From assembly GCA_020636225.1 (NCBI GenBank), contig JACJYI010000005.1, forward strand, positions 310,001 to 374,000: a stretch of DNA of 64,000 bases. Reading direction: 5' to 3'. The notes under the pieces are model-generated. The model made no database searches. It was not told the origin of the DNA and worked only from the letters and a program-made list of their open reading frames with translations. Of the stretch, positions 8,574 to 16,934 are shown piece after piece. The DNA is from Lewinellaceae bacterium (GTDB lineage Bacteria; Bacteroidota; Bacteroidia; Chitinophagales; Saprospiraceae). Within the stretch, counting starts at the first letter, position 1, and each line of letters begins with the position of its first letter. The translations under genes were made by a program, and so were the position numbers.

Positions 8574-9164
8574 TCATGTCGATGACGATCGGGCAAGCTT
8601 CTTCCGGATCGTACTCAGAAATTCCGGGGTAACCCCGAGAAACGAGGCGATCTGCACATTGGAGATCCGGTTGAAGAACTCGGGGTAGCGCTCCAGAAAA
8701 TCGAGATACCGTTCCTCGGCCGTGGAGCTGATGTTCTGCAGGATCCTGCGCTGGGTGGCCACCAGGGCATTTTCCGTGAACACCCGGAAGATCCGGTTGA
8801 ATTTGGGGTGGTTCTCGAACAGATCGAGTTGATCCTGTTTCCGGATCTGCAGGATGGTAGCGTCTTCCATGGCCACGATATAGAGCCGGCTCGGTTGTTC
8901 GGTGTGGAAGCTGCCGATGTCGCCGATCCACCAGTTCTCGATGGCAAATTGCAGGTTGTGCTCCTTGCCTTTTTCATCGATCAGGTACATGCGGAAGCAG
9001 CCTTCCACGACAAACGTATTGTGGGTGCAGATGTCCCCTTCCTGCAGGATGAACTGCCGTCGTTTGATGGTTCGTTCATGGAACGCACGGACCACAGCGG
9101 ACGATTCTGCCTCGTCCAATGGAAGAACCCTGTTGAAATAATCGAGCAGTTGTTCTGTAGCCAT
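8574..9164 (-). CDS. Crp/Fnr family transcriptional regulator
   Basis: The open frame extends to 9407 but its first 81 codons overlap the HxlR gene and have no similarity. I start at MATEQLLDYFNRV (9164), giving 196 residues. Residues 20-125 form a cyclic-nucleotide-binding-like beta roll (RRQFILQEGDICTHNTFVVE, then RLYIVAMEDATIL), and residues 150-190 a helix-turn-helix with ISNVQIASFLGVTPEFLSTI. The group is the short Bacteroidota Crp type whose ligand is usually unknown; the classical cAMP-binding phosphate cassette is not evident. It lies 35 bp after the HxlR stop on the same strand, so the two regulators could share a transcript. Confidence 0.9.
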   Translation of the reverse strand: MATEQLLDYFNRVLPLDEAESSAVVRAFHERTIKRRQFILQEGDICTHNTFVVEGCFRMYLIDEKGKEHNLQFAIENWWIGDIGSFHTEQPSRLYIVAMEDATILQIRKQDQLDLFENHPKFNRIFRVFTENALVATQRRILQNISSTAEERYLDFLERYPEFFNRISNVQIASFLGVTPEFLSTIRKKLARSSST

Positions 9165-9199
9165 GCGTGAGTGGTTACTATCGGAGACAAACAAGTGGA

Positions 9200-9580
9200 C
9201 TATCGCTGTTGATTCTCGGACATTCTTGGTTCCAGGATGTTTTTTATCCCCCATTTGCTTAATTCCCTGAAAACAGGCCTGAGACTTTCTCCTTTTTCCG
9301 TCAGGGTATAGATCACCTTGGGTGGCACTTCCGCAAAGACTTCCCGGTGGACCAGTTCGTCGGATTCCAACTCCCGCAATTGGGTCGTCATCATTCGTTT
9401 GCTGCAACCAGGCATCATCTTTTGCAGCTGTCCGAACCGATTCACATCAACGGAAATAAAATACAGGATCAGGGGTTTCCACTTTCCACCGATGATTTTC
9501 AGTGTGGCGCTCACCGGGCACCCCCCATACTTCTTGATGTTTTCGACCATGTCGTCGAATCGTTTCGAATGTATTTCCAC
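9200..9580 (-). CDS. HxlR family transcriptional regulator
   Basis: A 126-residue winged-helix protein with the family signature: GGCPVSATLKIIGGKWKPLI at residues 19-38, then FGQLQKMMPGCSKRMMTTQL and LVHREVFAEVPPKVIYTLTE. Cys21 in the GGCPV motif is the residue that senses electrophiles or thiol stress in YodB/HypR-type homologues, so redox sensing is plausible. The upstream region carries two palindromes (9597-9632) suitable for autoregulation. It is divergent from the lipoprotein pair at 9710-11208 and upstream of Crp/Fnr and NmrA, any of which may be targets (inference). Confidence 0.9.
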   Translation of the reverse strand: MEIHSKRFDDMVENIKKYGGCPVSATLKIIGGKWKPLILYFISVDVNRFGQLQKMMPGCSKRMMTTQLRELESDELVHREVFAEVPPKVIYTLTEKGESLRPVFRELSKWGIKNILEPRMSENQQR

Positions 9581-9596
9581 TTTGATCGATCTTTAA

Positions 9597-9632
9597 ATTA
9601 TTGATTATCAATAATGGTTACAAATTGGTAAC
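9597..9632. promoter_or_regulatory. Twin palindromes, candidate HxlR operator in a divergent promoter region
   Basis: A perfect 19-bp palindrome, ATTATTGA-TTA-TCAATAAT at 9597-9615, is followed two bases later by GTTAC-N6-GTAAC at 9617-9632. Both lie just upstream of HxlR (start 9580) and 78 bp before the divergent lipoprotein gene. A dimeric winged-helix regulator would bind such sites; this assignment is inference. Confidence 0.6.
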
Positions 9633-9709
9633 TATATAATATTAATGTGACTACTTGTAAAGATAGATACATTGGCTGATTTTCGCCGTGAAATCAAACC
9701 ATCAACGGA

Positions 9710-10444
9710 ATGAATCAATTCATGTTTGTCGTAGCGGTCGTGGGCATGTTGGCCGTTTCCTGTTCCCCCATGAAAAAGTCCCTGGTCGGACAACTTGAAT
9801 CGCCGGTTACGGAATTGGCCATTCGTGTGGTCAAGGACGGGAATGAAGAGGCATTCAAGGATTCCCGAAGGAAATTCATATCCGTCCTGAAGGGGCAGAA
9901 GGGGGTTTTGTCCGACCGTGAATTCCAATCCGTTTATGCTCTGCCAGAGCCGGATCGCCAGCAAGTATTTATTGGTATGACGGATTATGCGTCCTACAGG
10001 ACAGTGGGAAAGGTCCAGAGGAAATGGGGCGTTGCCAGGGCATTTCTTTCGTTCAACAAGACAATGGACCTGAAGGCCTATGTCTTCGTACAACAAACAG
10101 AAGGCCCGACATTCAACCTGGCCACATTGGCCTCCGGTCCGGGCGAGATCCTTGAGATCGGTGTTCGCAGGGTAAAGCCCGGCATGCAAAAGGAATTTCA
10201 TGAGTATCGGAAGAAGTTTGTCGAATTGTTGAGTTCGTATGAAGGTGTCAAGGAAAGCTACGAGTTTCAGGTGGTCGGCGGAAAGGACATCGATGGACTG
10301 ACCGTGGGGATGACCGTCTATAAGAGCCAGGACGCGTTCATGAAATTGGCCGGGCCGATCATGCAGGAGGACATCACACAACGGTATTTCAACACATTTG
10401 ACATCGTGGCCTCACAGTTTGCCTTTTCAACATCAAGTCAATAA
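9710..10444 (+). CDS. Lipoprotein with two ABM-like (antibiotic biosynthesis monooxygenase fold) domains, copy 1
   Basis: A 244-residue protein with the lipoprotein signal MNQFMFVVAVVGMLAVSC (Cys18). Two ferredoxin-like repeats follow, each with the pattern ELAIRVVKDGNEEAFKDSRR / EILEIGVRRVKPGMQKEFHE and an aromatic-rich second half (VFIGMTDYAS / VGMTVYKSQD). The pattern resembles dimeric alpha/beta-barrel proteins such as ABM domains, here as a tandem within one chain. Enzymatic activity is not established. The next gene is a paralogue 5 bp downstream, so both form an operon ended by the terminator at 11234. The gene is divergent from HxlR and may be its target. Confidence 0.7.
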   Translation: MNQFMFVVAVVGMLAVSCSPMKKSLVGQLESPVTELAIRVVKDGNEEAFKDSRRKFISVLKGQKGVLSDREFQSVYALPEPDRQQVFIGMTDYASYRTVGKVQRKWGVARAFLSFNKTMDLKAYVFVQQTEGPTFNLATLASGPGEILEIGVRRVKPGMQKEFHEYRKKFVELLSSYEGVKESYEFQVVGGKDIDGLTVGMTVYKSQDAFMKLAGPIMQEDITQRYFNTFDIVASQFAFSTSSQ

Positions 10445-10449
10445 TCGAT

Positions 10450-11208
10450 ATGAGAAGTTTTTTCCCCTTTACCAGCCTGTTATCTGTCGGGCTTGCGGTA
10501 TTGATGTCCTGTGCTCAAGGCCCGAATCAAACAGATGGAACCGATCAGTCACAACCAAAATCAGAACCTGGAATGGAACCAAGATCAGTCATGGAAATTG
10601 CCATACGAAAAGTGAAAGAAGGGCAAGAGGATGCCTTTGCCACGGCAAGGACTACGTTTATCCACACGTTGAAAATGCAGGAGGGTGTTCAGAAGGATTG
10701 GGAATTCAAATCGTTTTTCACCATGCCTGAGCCGGACGACACAGATGTGTTCGTCGGCATGACCAGATATGAGTCGCTGGAGGCCATGCAGGCCATTGCC
10801 GGAAAGTTGATGCAGTCGCCCGAGGCAGGTCAGTTTTTCAGCACATTCGACATGAAATCCTTTGTTGCCGTCCAGCCAGTGGATGGTGGTGATTTCCGGT
10901 TGGAAGACCACATTCAAAACGGGAATGTGCTGGAAGTCGCGGTCAGGACGGTCAAGACCGGCAGCGAGGATGAATTCGAACCGAAACGACGGGCATTCTT
11001 CGACCTGATCGCCCGACAACCGGGGTATCTGTTCGATCGCGAGTTTGTGGATGTGCAGACGGGCGACAAGGTCGTCCTGATCGGATGGTCATCCATGGAA
11101 GATTTTCAGAAGGGGGCAGGATTCCTGCAAGGGCAACCTCAGATGGGCGATTTCTTTGGCATTCTGGATGTCAAGGCGTATCAGGCTCTTATGTTGTTCT
11201 CGAAATAG
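10450..11208 (+). CDS. Lipoprotein with two ABM-like domains, copy 2
   Basis: A 252-residue paralogue of the preceding gene. The signal MRSFFPFTSLLSVGLAVLMS ends at a Cys (residue 21). Again two repeats are visible, VMEIAIRKVKEGQEDAFATA with KDWEFKSFFTMPEPDDTDVF, and VLEVAVRTVKTGSEDEFEPK with DREFVDVQTGDKVVLIGW. The intergenic gap to copy 1 is 5 bp. The shared pairs EFKS/EFQS and MPEPD/LPEPD show that the two arose by tandem duplication, after an internal duplication had already made the two-domain form. Both are probably anchored in the same membrane and could form heteromers (inference). Confidence 0.7.
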   Translation: MRSFFPFTSLLSVGLAVLMSCAQGPNQTDGTDQSQPKSEPGMEPRSVMEIAIRKVKEGQEDAFATARTTFIHTLKMQEGVQKDWEFKSFFTMPEPDDTDVFVGMTRYESLEAMQAIAGKLMQSPEAGQFFSTFDMKSFVAVQPVDGGDFRLEDHIQNGNVLEVAVRTVKTGSEDEFEPKRRAFFDLIARQPGYLFDREFVDVQTGDKVVLIGWSSMEDFQKGAGFLQGQPQMGDFFGILDVKAYQALMLFSK

Positions 11209-11233
11209 TCAGACAACATTGATATATCGATGA

Positions 11234-11265
11234 AAGAGCCCTCCTGTCAGGGGAGGGCTCTTTTG
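11234..11265 (+). terminator. Rho-independent terminator of the lipoprotein pair
   Basis: AAGAGCCCTCC pairs with GGAGGGCTCTT around a short loop and ends in a T-rich tail, 26 bp past the stop of copy 2. The symmetric A and T tracts would also serve the convergent minus-strand gene poorly, as that gene ends at 11319. Confidence 0.9.
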
Positions 11266-11318
11266 TTGGACAGGGAGGATCCCTCCTATGCCGGATGCAA
11301 CCCGGGAAGGGTATCTCC

Positions 11319-12173
11319 TCACTCCCGCCTCACCATCACCCGGGTCTCCCCGTCCTCCATTTCCTCCAGGTCTCCATTCGCCAGAATGGTATAGACCGGT
11401 CCACCTTCTGGAAAAAGACGATAGACCAGGATCGCCGGGTCATCCTGAATGAGGGGTTGAGGATAATGGGAACCATCGGCATACAACCGGTGGAGCCAGG
11501 CCTGGCCACTAGTATCGCGGAAGATGCGAATAGGATCCTCTTGAAAAGAGAGGGCAAGTGGTTTTCCATCAAGGGAGAGGGTGTCCTTCGTGGCCGCCGC
11601 CCGCCAGGTTCCCACAACATCGAAGGGTTGGCGGAGGAAAGTTTCTTCTTCTTCCAGCAGGGAGAGCAGTTTGACGATATCGATGGTTCGGGCCAGGTTC
11701 AACTCAAGATCGTGGAAGATCTCTCCCAACGGCCGTGTACGGTAGCCCTCATCCGGGAACCGACGAAGGTAGAGCGACCGGAGGTAGTAGTCGCGCAGAC
11801 TGAATTCGGAGATCTCCCGCTGCCGGTATTGCTCCAGGACGATGGGAAAGGCCCACGCAGTCGCCCGGGGATATTTGCTGTGGATCCACACCAGCCATGC
11901 GGCATTGGCCGGTCGGCCGATCAGGTTCTTGTCCGGCAACCCGAATCGGTTGACGTACATGGCGACTTTGACCAGGTTGATATTGTCGAGGCTATCCACC
12001 GTGAGATGGCCCCGGTAGGCCTGGTCGACCCTGTACAATTCTGCCCACCAGGCGCGATGGCTTTCGATGGACACCAGTCCGTCCAGTTGGCGTGCGATGG
12101 CGAAGGTGTCCGGTTGGGCGGAAGGGACAGCTGCCTGAATGAGGAAGATGAGGACGGTGAGGACACCATTCAT
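11319..12173 (-). CDS. Secreted hypothetical protein
   Basis: A 284-residue protein that I do not recognise. It has an N-terminal signal peptide, MNGVLTVLIFLIQAAVPSAQ. The mature part is Arg- and Asp-rich with mixed helices and strands. Visible blocks are HRAWWAELYRVDQAYRGHLT, a NLVKVAMYVNRFGLPDKNLI segment with repeated aromatic residues, and a C-terminal beta-rich stretch ending in ILANGDLEEMEDGETRVMV. The segment from VDQAYRG to LVWIHS loosely recalls the DUF6624 type of periplasmic proteins, which carry a similar D-Q-x-R-G and FGxP arrangement; I consider this possible. Codon use matches neighbouring core genes. No operon partner is evident. Confidence 0.65.
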   Translation of the reverse strand: MNGVLTVLIFLIQAAVPSAQPDTFAIARQLDGLVSIESHRAWWAELYRVDQAYRGHLTVDSLDNINLVKVAMYVNRFGLPDKNLIGRPANAAWLVWIHSKYPRATAWAFPIVLEQYRQREISEFSLRDYYLRSLYLRRFPDEGYRTRPLGEIFHDLELNLARTIDIVKLLSLLEEEETFLRQPFDVVGTWRAAATKDTLSLDGKPLALSFQEDPIRIFRDTSGQAWLHRLYADGSHYPQPLIQDDPAILVYRLFPEGGPVYTILANGDLEEMEDGETRVMVRRE

Positions 12174-12716
12174 GTTGTCAAATGTAACAGCCCCAAAGCA
12201 ATCAGACAGAATTGCGAATAGGAATTGGTATTTCTTTCGATGAGCGTGACCGAAACCGGAACCAAGAAGTTCATACAGGATGAACAGTTAGCCATGATCC
12301 CAGAAGCCCCGGAGGACAACGTATTCGTGACCCTGGTGAAGGTTGTTCTGTATATAGCAACCTTCACCTGTTGGTGGCACAATCTGATAGGAAAAAGTGA
12401 GGATGGGCTGAATCACCGGACATTGACCCATGACCTGGCTGAGAAAGAACTTGAAGGGGAATCGAAGTGGACAAATGAAGTGTAACGGTTTTATCCTCAA
12501 ACCCAGCGGGCTGGAGAATAGGATTCGTTGATCGATCTGCGGACCGGAAATCGACGAACCGGAAGTTTTGCCATGGATCCGAGACCGCTGCATTGTTCAG
12601 TTCGCAAATCGAGATGACGGACATGCCCCTCATCTATCCGATAACCCAATATACGGTCCATCCCGGAATGGCCGCCTTCAGGACATCCGGCAAGTGGTGG
12701 AACACTAGTTTCTTGT
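12174..12716. other. Intergenic stretch, no convincing gene
   Basis: About 540 bp. Short ORFs on both strands lack family similarity. On the minus strand near 12650-12700 a LPDVLKAAIPGW segment faintly resembles a PepSY-like module, but it is interrupted and unsupported. Confidence 0.45.
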
Positions 12717-14018
12717 TCAGGACCAGATGTCGTACAATCCCCAATAGGCAAAAGCGGTCATGAGGAACATGTAGATCAGGCCATGTGAGCCGTAGAGGAC
12801 CCTTGTCCAGGACCTGGAGTTGTTCGAACGAATATCTTTCAGGATGACCGGTATCAAGACGATCATGATGACCAGGAGCAGAAAGGGGGTATAGGAGGCG
12901 GCACTGATGAGGGGTGAACCGGAATGGGTGTATGGCGCATCAAAATAGTAAATAGACAGGTTGGTGGCCAGGACAACGAGATAACCCGTCAGGATGACAT
13001 TCATGGTCAGGAGCAGCAGGACGGTTCGAAGGGAGAATTCCACCTTGATACCTCTGATATAAGAAATGACCAGGAGGAGGGAGAGCAGCATGAGCATGCC
13101 GCCCAGGGCCACCAGGCCCACCCGGAGGATGGGTGTATTGAGGGGCGTTTTGTAGCTGGACAACCGGGCAAATTCCGGGTTGGGGGCGAACAGGTCGGGT
13201 ATGGCCATCGAATGGTCCCCCTTGGCCAGCTCCTTTGCCAGATGGAACTGCACGGTGGTATCATAGTCGTGGTAGAAATAGAGATTCACCGATCCATCCC
13301 GGGTGTTCCAGATGGAGGTGAGGAGGGTGCCATCCCCATTTCGTTTCCGGCAGACATGCATGGTGTCGGACAGGGCTGTGCAGTAGTCCAGGGAGGCCTC
13401 GGGGGCATGGCGTTGGAGGTAGTCGTCTCCATTTCGGTAGCGTTCCAGTTGGCGGGCACGTCCCGGGTCGGTGATCGACGGGCAGAAGTTGGACAGGACA
13501 TAGGTGGGGTCCCGGCCTTCGATCAGGGCGTAAGGTTCGACGATCAGGTAGTGTCCGGATGGATCGATATAGATGAAGACATCTTCGAGAAAGATGCTGT
13601 GGTCATATGCCTCGATGTATGCCCTGACCTCGGTGACAGTAGCACATTGGTGCAGGATATCGGACAGGTAGTCCACTTCATCGGTGATGGGCAGTCGATG
13701 AGAGAAGGGGTTCTGCTGCCGGGGATGCCATGCGGCCAGGCGGGAGAACGTGAGGCCCCGCTCATTCATTCCCGACTGGGGCGCAGTGCGATCAGGGGCC
13801 ACCTGCCGGGAACCCGTAAAACAAGCCCCATAGGCACCTGACTGTCCGGCGGTTTCAAACCAGATGCGCGAGGTGGTGCGCCAGGCATCTTCATTGCATC
13901 CCACCATGGTGGTGCCATCCACGGTCAATTTGTACATGCTGCACGCCCGGGTGGGGTCCACAGGGACAAGCAGGAGCAGAGCGGTCAGGATGACTGAGAA
14001 GAGGCGAAGCATGATCAT
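12717..14018 (-). CDS. Ntn-hydrolase (linear amide C-N hydrolase-like) fused to a C-terminal membrane domain
   Basis: A 433-residue protein. Residues 1-25 form a signal peptide ending PTRA, immediately followed by Cys26 in CSMYKLTVDGTTMVGCNEDA. This matches the N-terminal nucleophile motif of choloylglycine/penicillin V acylase-like hydrolases, so signal cleavage itself would free the catalytic Cys. Asn near residue 42 (GCNED) and the later MNERGLTFSR block also fit. Residues 300-430 contain four hydrophobic helices (VGLVALGGMLMLLSLLLVI, VLLLLTMNVILTGYLVVL, PFLLLVIMIVLIPVI, and the end), which are unusual for the family. The predicted topology puts the hydrolase in the periplasm, tethered to the inner membrane. 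The substrate is unknown. Confidence 0.75.
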   Translation of the reverse strand: MIMLRLFSVILTALLLLVPVDPTRACSMYKLTVDGTTMVGCNEDAWRTTSRIWFETAGQSGAYGACFTGSRQVAPDRTAPQSGMNERGLTFSRLAAWHPRQQNPFSHRLPITDEVDYLSDILHQCATVTEVRAYIEAYDHSIFLEDVFIYIDPSGHYLIVEPYALIEGRDPTYVLSNFCPSITDPGRARQLERYRNGDDYLQRHAPEASLDYCTALSDTMHVCRKRNGDGTLLTSIWNTRDGSVNLYFYHDYDTTVQFHLAKELAKGDHSMAIPDLFAPNPEFARLSSYKTPLNTPILRVGLVALGGMLMLLSLLLVISYIRGIKVEFSLRTVLLLLTMNVILTGYLVVLATNLSIYYFDAPYTHSGSPLISAASYTPFLLLVIMIVLIPVILKDIRSNNSRSWTRVLYGSHGLIYMFLMTAFAYWGLYDIWS

Positions 14019-14219
14019 GGGTACGGAACGTTTCCTTTCTTGCCGGAATTGTCTGAAGGTGTCACCCCGGCGTGATGGGTTTTCCTCGTCATGTTGATCG
14101 GCCTGGACTGGACGTGCACACCTGTCGACAATCCGGGCGAAGATCTGGTGACCAGTTCTGCAGAATTCCCGCTCAATGTTCTTGTGAAAGGAACGAAGAT
14201 GGTGGTTGAGGCTCCCAGG

Positions 14220-15305
14220 TCACGCTTCCTCCAGCACAAAATCCGGCCATCGACGCATATACTCGACAAACTTCGCACTCAGACCTTCTCCGAACAGGTA
14301 TTGTTCAGAGACGGGTGTTGCCACAGGTTCGAAATTCGGGTCCTCCATCACCCTGAGGGGGAAATCGTGATGCAAAATGCCCGATCGGCCAATGGAGACC
14401 ACGTCCACTCCGGCATCGAGGATATGTTGGACATCCTGTCCGGAGCGGATCTTGCCTGCCACGGTGAGGACCACCTTCTTCCGATCCAATGCCGTAAAAT
14501 GCTCCAGAAGGGAGCGATCCTGGTATCTGGGGCCGTCGGGTTGCTTGAAGCAATCCCACAGGGAGATGTCAAGCAGGTCGATGGAGTGGTCATCGATCAA
14601 CTGCTGGCTGACTGTTCGGATCTCCCGGATGTCCATGCCGAACTTTTCGGGTGACAGCCGGACACCCAGCAGGAACTTGGGTCCACAGGTCGCCCGGATG
14701 CCGTCCACGATCTCGAACAGGAGCCGGGACCGGTTCGCCAGTGAGCCCCCGTATTCATCCATGCGGTGGTTGATCTCCGGACTGAGGAATTGGGTGAGGA
14801 TATATCCATGCGCCCCGTGTACTTCGACGCCGTGATAGCCGCAAGCCCTGGCGCGATTGGCCGCGGCGATGAAATCGTCGCGCAGCTGCCAGACCTCTTC
14901 CAGGGTCAGGCCACGGGCATCGGGTTGTTCGTGGTCAGAAGGACAGACCGGTTGTTGGTGGATGATGTCTGCCGGACTGCGCATGCCCGCATGATGCAGC
15001 TGGATCACGGCCCGGCTGCCCAATTCCCTGATCCGGGTGGTGATGCGGTGATGCCCTTCGTTCAGCGCATCGCTGAAGATGCCCAGTTGGCCGGGGAATC
15101 CCTTGCCTACCTCCTGGACATGCGAAGCACATGTTATCACCAGGCCAAATCCGCCTTCTGCCCGCATGGTCAGCCAGTGCAGTTCCTCGTCCGAGAGCAT
15201 GCCATTCTCATGGCTTTGCCGGTTGGTCATGGGGGCCAGCATGAACCGGTTGTGCATGGTCAGGCCGCAGGGGAACTGGATGGGTGAGTCGGGGTGTGGG
15301 TGCAT
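14220..15305 (-). CDS. NADH:flavin oxidoreductase / Old Yellow Enzyme family protein
   Basis: A 361-residue cytoplasmic FMN-dependent TIM-barrel enzyme. Visible landmarks, in order: NRFMLAPMTNRQSHENGMLS at the N-terminus, AVIQLHHAGMRS, the active-site block YHGVEVHGAHGYILTQFLSP followed by N-x-R-x-DEYGGS, LLGVRLSPEKFGMD, and the phosphate-binding end with VAGKIRSGQDV and GVDVVSIGRSGI. Family members reduce activated alkenes (enones, nitro compounds) with NAD(P)H. The length is that of a single-domain OYE, without the iron-sulfur and dehydrogenase domains of 2,4-dienoyl-CoA reductase types. No clear partner gene is adjacent. Confidence 0.9.
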   Translation of the reverse strand: MHPHPDSPIQFPCGLTMHNRFMLAPMTNRQSHENGMLSDEELHWLTMRAEGGFGLVITCASHVQEVGKGFPGQLGIFSDALNEGHHRITTRIRELGSRAVIQLHHAGMRSPADIIHQQPVCPSDHEQPDARGLTLEEVWQLRDDFIAAANRARACGYHGVEVHGAHGYILTQFLSPEINHRMDEYGGSLANRSRLLFEIVDGIRATCGPKFLLGVRLSPEKFGMDIREIRTVSQQLIDDHSIDLLDISLWDCFKQPDGPRYQDRSLLEHFTALDRKKVVLTVAGKIRSGQDVQHILDAGVDVVSIGRSGILHHDFPLRVMEDPNFEPVATPVSEQYLFGEGLSAKFVEYMRRWPDFVLEEA

Positions 15306-15459
15306 GGGGGGAGGTTTTTAGACGTCAGACAACAGTTTCGCAATGGCTAGTACAACTTTCAATAAATTCCTAAGGAGCCGAAAATGTTATCAGATGTATT
15401 ATTGTCTGGCGGAGCCTCAATGTCCGTAGTGGCTTTTGGTTTTGTAGGCGTATCTTTTT

Positions 15460-15765
15460 TTATCCGTTCGCATACTTGGTAATAAATTCATATACTTTTA
15501 CTGTGATGATTTCTGGGTCGGAGGACTCAAATATTTCTTTGGGATTATCCCAGTCCTTGTCGTAGATGATGTAAATTTTAATTCTGTCTTCATAGAATCC
15601 GACGTCTAATATAGGCCCATCCACGTATACGTGCCTAAGTTGCAAAATGTCTTCGGTAGGAAAGGCATCCTTCAACCAATTTACATTTTTTAAAAAATCA
15701 TTTTGGTCATAATTAACATGCCATTTATTTATATCGTTTGGAATTTTGTCGTTGAGAACCATCAT
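15460..15765 (-). CDS. Hypothetical protein, AT-rich
   Basis: A 101-residue protein with no recognised family, no signal and no membrane segment. It is rich in Asp, Lys, Ile and aromatic residues, with blocks NWLKDAFPTEDILQLRHVYV and RIKIYIIYDKDWDNPKEIF. The composition is much more AT-rich than the flanking OYE gene and marks the left border of the accessory zone behind radA. Its strand-rich centre could suit an Imm-type immunity protein, but no toxin lies next to it. The start may be either of the first two Mets. Confidence 0.55.
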   Translation of the reverse strand: MMVLNDKIPNDINKWHVNYDQNDFLKNVNWLKDAFPTEDILQLRHVYVDGPILDVGFYEDRIKIYIIYDKDWDNPKEIFESSDPEIITVKVYEFITKYANG

Positions 15766-15866
15766 TTATTTATTCAAATGCTTGTTAATGGTTTGTGTAT
15801 GGCAAGTATGGCAATAGGAAGCATAGGTTAAAAGAATTTCCCAATGAATGATCGCCTGTGATTCGG

Positions 15867-16904
15867 CTAGGATATGGAATAATTAGTGCCTGGTCCGGAA
15901 CCGAATCTGGAGATAAGATTTTTGTCGGTCAATTCGGTCAGGATTCGTTTGACAGTGGGGCTTGGAATATCCAGCTTTTGGGCGATCTCTCCTGATCGAC
16001 AGCCTGGATGGTCTGAAATATAGACCAGAATTGATTTTTCCTTCGGTGACAGGTGTTGATTGACCCCTTCGCCTTCCAGTTTGGCTTGCAGTTTACTTTG
16101 AATATTGGACAATGCATCCAGATAAAATGTCGTCCAGTCATCGATCACCTCATTCGGTCGTTGTGCCTGGCAACTCCTCAGTATCCTGTAGTACTCTGAT
16201 TTTCTGTGTTCTATCTCATGTTCGAAACTCACATATTGGATCCATTTGTATCCATGTTTGAGTAGCAATAAGGAAGATAACAATCGACTTAAACGCCCAT
16301 TGCCGTCCTGGAATGGGTGGATGCTCACAAATTCATAACAAAAAATGCAGCATTTGACCAGGGCATGCGTTTTATCATCCGCATGATACCATTGGATCAA
16401 TGACCGCATGGCATCCTCAGTTTCCATTCCTGGGGGAGTGGTTTGGAAGACGATTTGCTTGCTCCCGTCTGGCATGGTGGCCTCCACATTGTTGCTGAGT
16501 TGCTTGTAGTTGCCCTTGTGCCAGGCATCCTTTTCACTATGCCGGAGAAGTTGATTGTGGAGGTGTTTGATCGAGTTTTCAGTGATCGGAATCGTTTCGA
16601 AGGATTCCAAAATGGTATCCAGGACTTCATAGTAGCCAGCCACCTCCTGAGAATCTCTGTCCACCAGCTTTTCGATCTTCAAGTTTCTCAGTAGGACGTC
16701 TACTTCCTGATCACTCATTTTCGAACCCTCTATCCGGGTTGATGCCCCTACGCTGAGTACGGTGGCAACGGACTTTAACTGTTTCAGGCTTCTCCCTTCT
16801 CTTTTCTCGATCATCGTCCATTCAGCATCAAATCGGTCGATCTTGCTCAGTAGAGCGATCAGCCTCCAGTTCATGCTCAGCCGTAACGTATGTACTGTTT
16901 CCAT
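15867..16904 (-). CDS. Fic family protein (AMP transferase type) with C-terminal winged helix
   Basis: The start is METVHTLRLSMNWRL at 16904; the frame upstream only translates a DNA repeat. The N-terminal region has the inhibitory motif S-TRI-E-G at about residues 54-59, as in class II Fic proteins, where the Glu blocks ATP binding. The Fic core holds the complete active site HPFQDGNGRLSR at about residues 195-206, with the catalytic His. The C-terminus is a winged HTH with HPGCRSGEIAQKLDIPSPTV and KRILTELTDKNLI. It is expected to AMPylate a protein target or itself; the HTH suggests DNA binding and autoregulation. It has no cognate small antitoxin gene, as expected when the inhibitory helix is built in. 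It lies directly downstream of a radA tail remnant. Confidence 0.9.
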   Translation of the reverse strand: METVHTLRLSMNWRLIALLSKIDRFDAEWTMIEKREGRSLKQLKSVATVLSVGASTRIEGSKMSDQEVDVLLRNLKIEKLVDRDSQEVAGYYEVLDTILESFETIPITENSIKHLHNQLLRHSEKDAWHKGNYKQLSNNVEATMPDGSKQIVFQTTPPGMETEDAMRSLIQWYHADDKTHALVKCCIFCYEFVSIHPFQDGNGRLSRLLSSLLLLKHGYKWIQYVSFEHEIEHRKSEYYRILRSCQAQRPNEVIDDWTTFYLDALSNIQSKLQAKLEGEGVNQHLSPKEKSILVYISDHPGCRSGEIAQKLDIPSPTVKRILTELTDKNLISRFGSGPGTNYSIS

Positions 16905-16934
16905 CTCCTCAAAGGTAACATATTCTAACGCAAA

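Noticed and set aside
8187..8596. Short ORFs between the Crp/Fnr and NmrA genes
   Set aside because: They have no family similarity, start signals or coding composition, and overlap the Crp/Fnr gene end.
9165..9407. N-terminal extension of the Crp/Fnr protein
   Set aside because: The 81 extra codons overlap the HxlR coding region and have no similarity to the family; the start at 9164 gives the normal length.
11295..12221. Plus-strand ORF of 308 codons opposite the secreted hypothetical gene
   Set aside because: The minus-strand frame has a signal peptide and balanced composition; the plus frame has none and runs across the gene borders.
12924..13841. Plus-strand ORF of 305 codons opposite the Ntn hydrolase
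   Set aside because: It is antisense to a recognisable hydrolase with membrane helices; its Gly/Asp/Gln-rich translation is an artefact.
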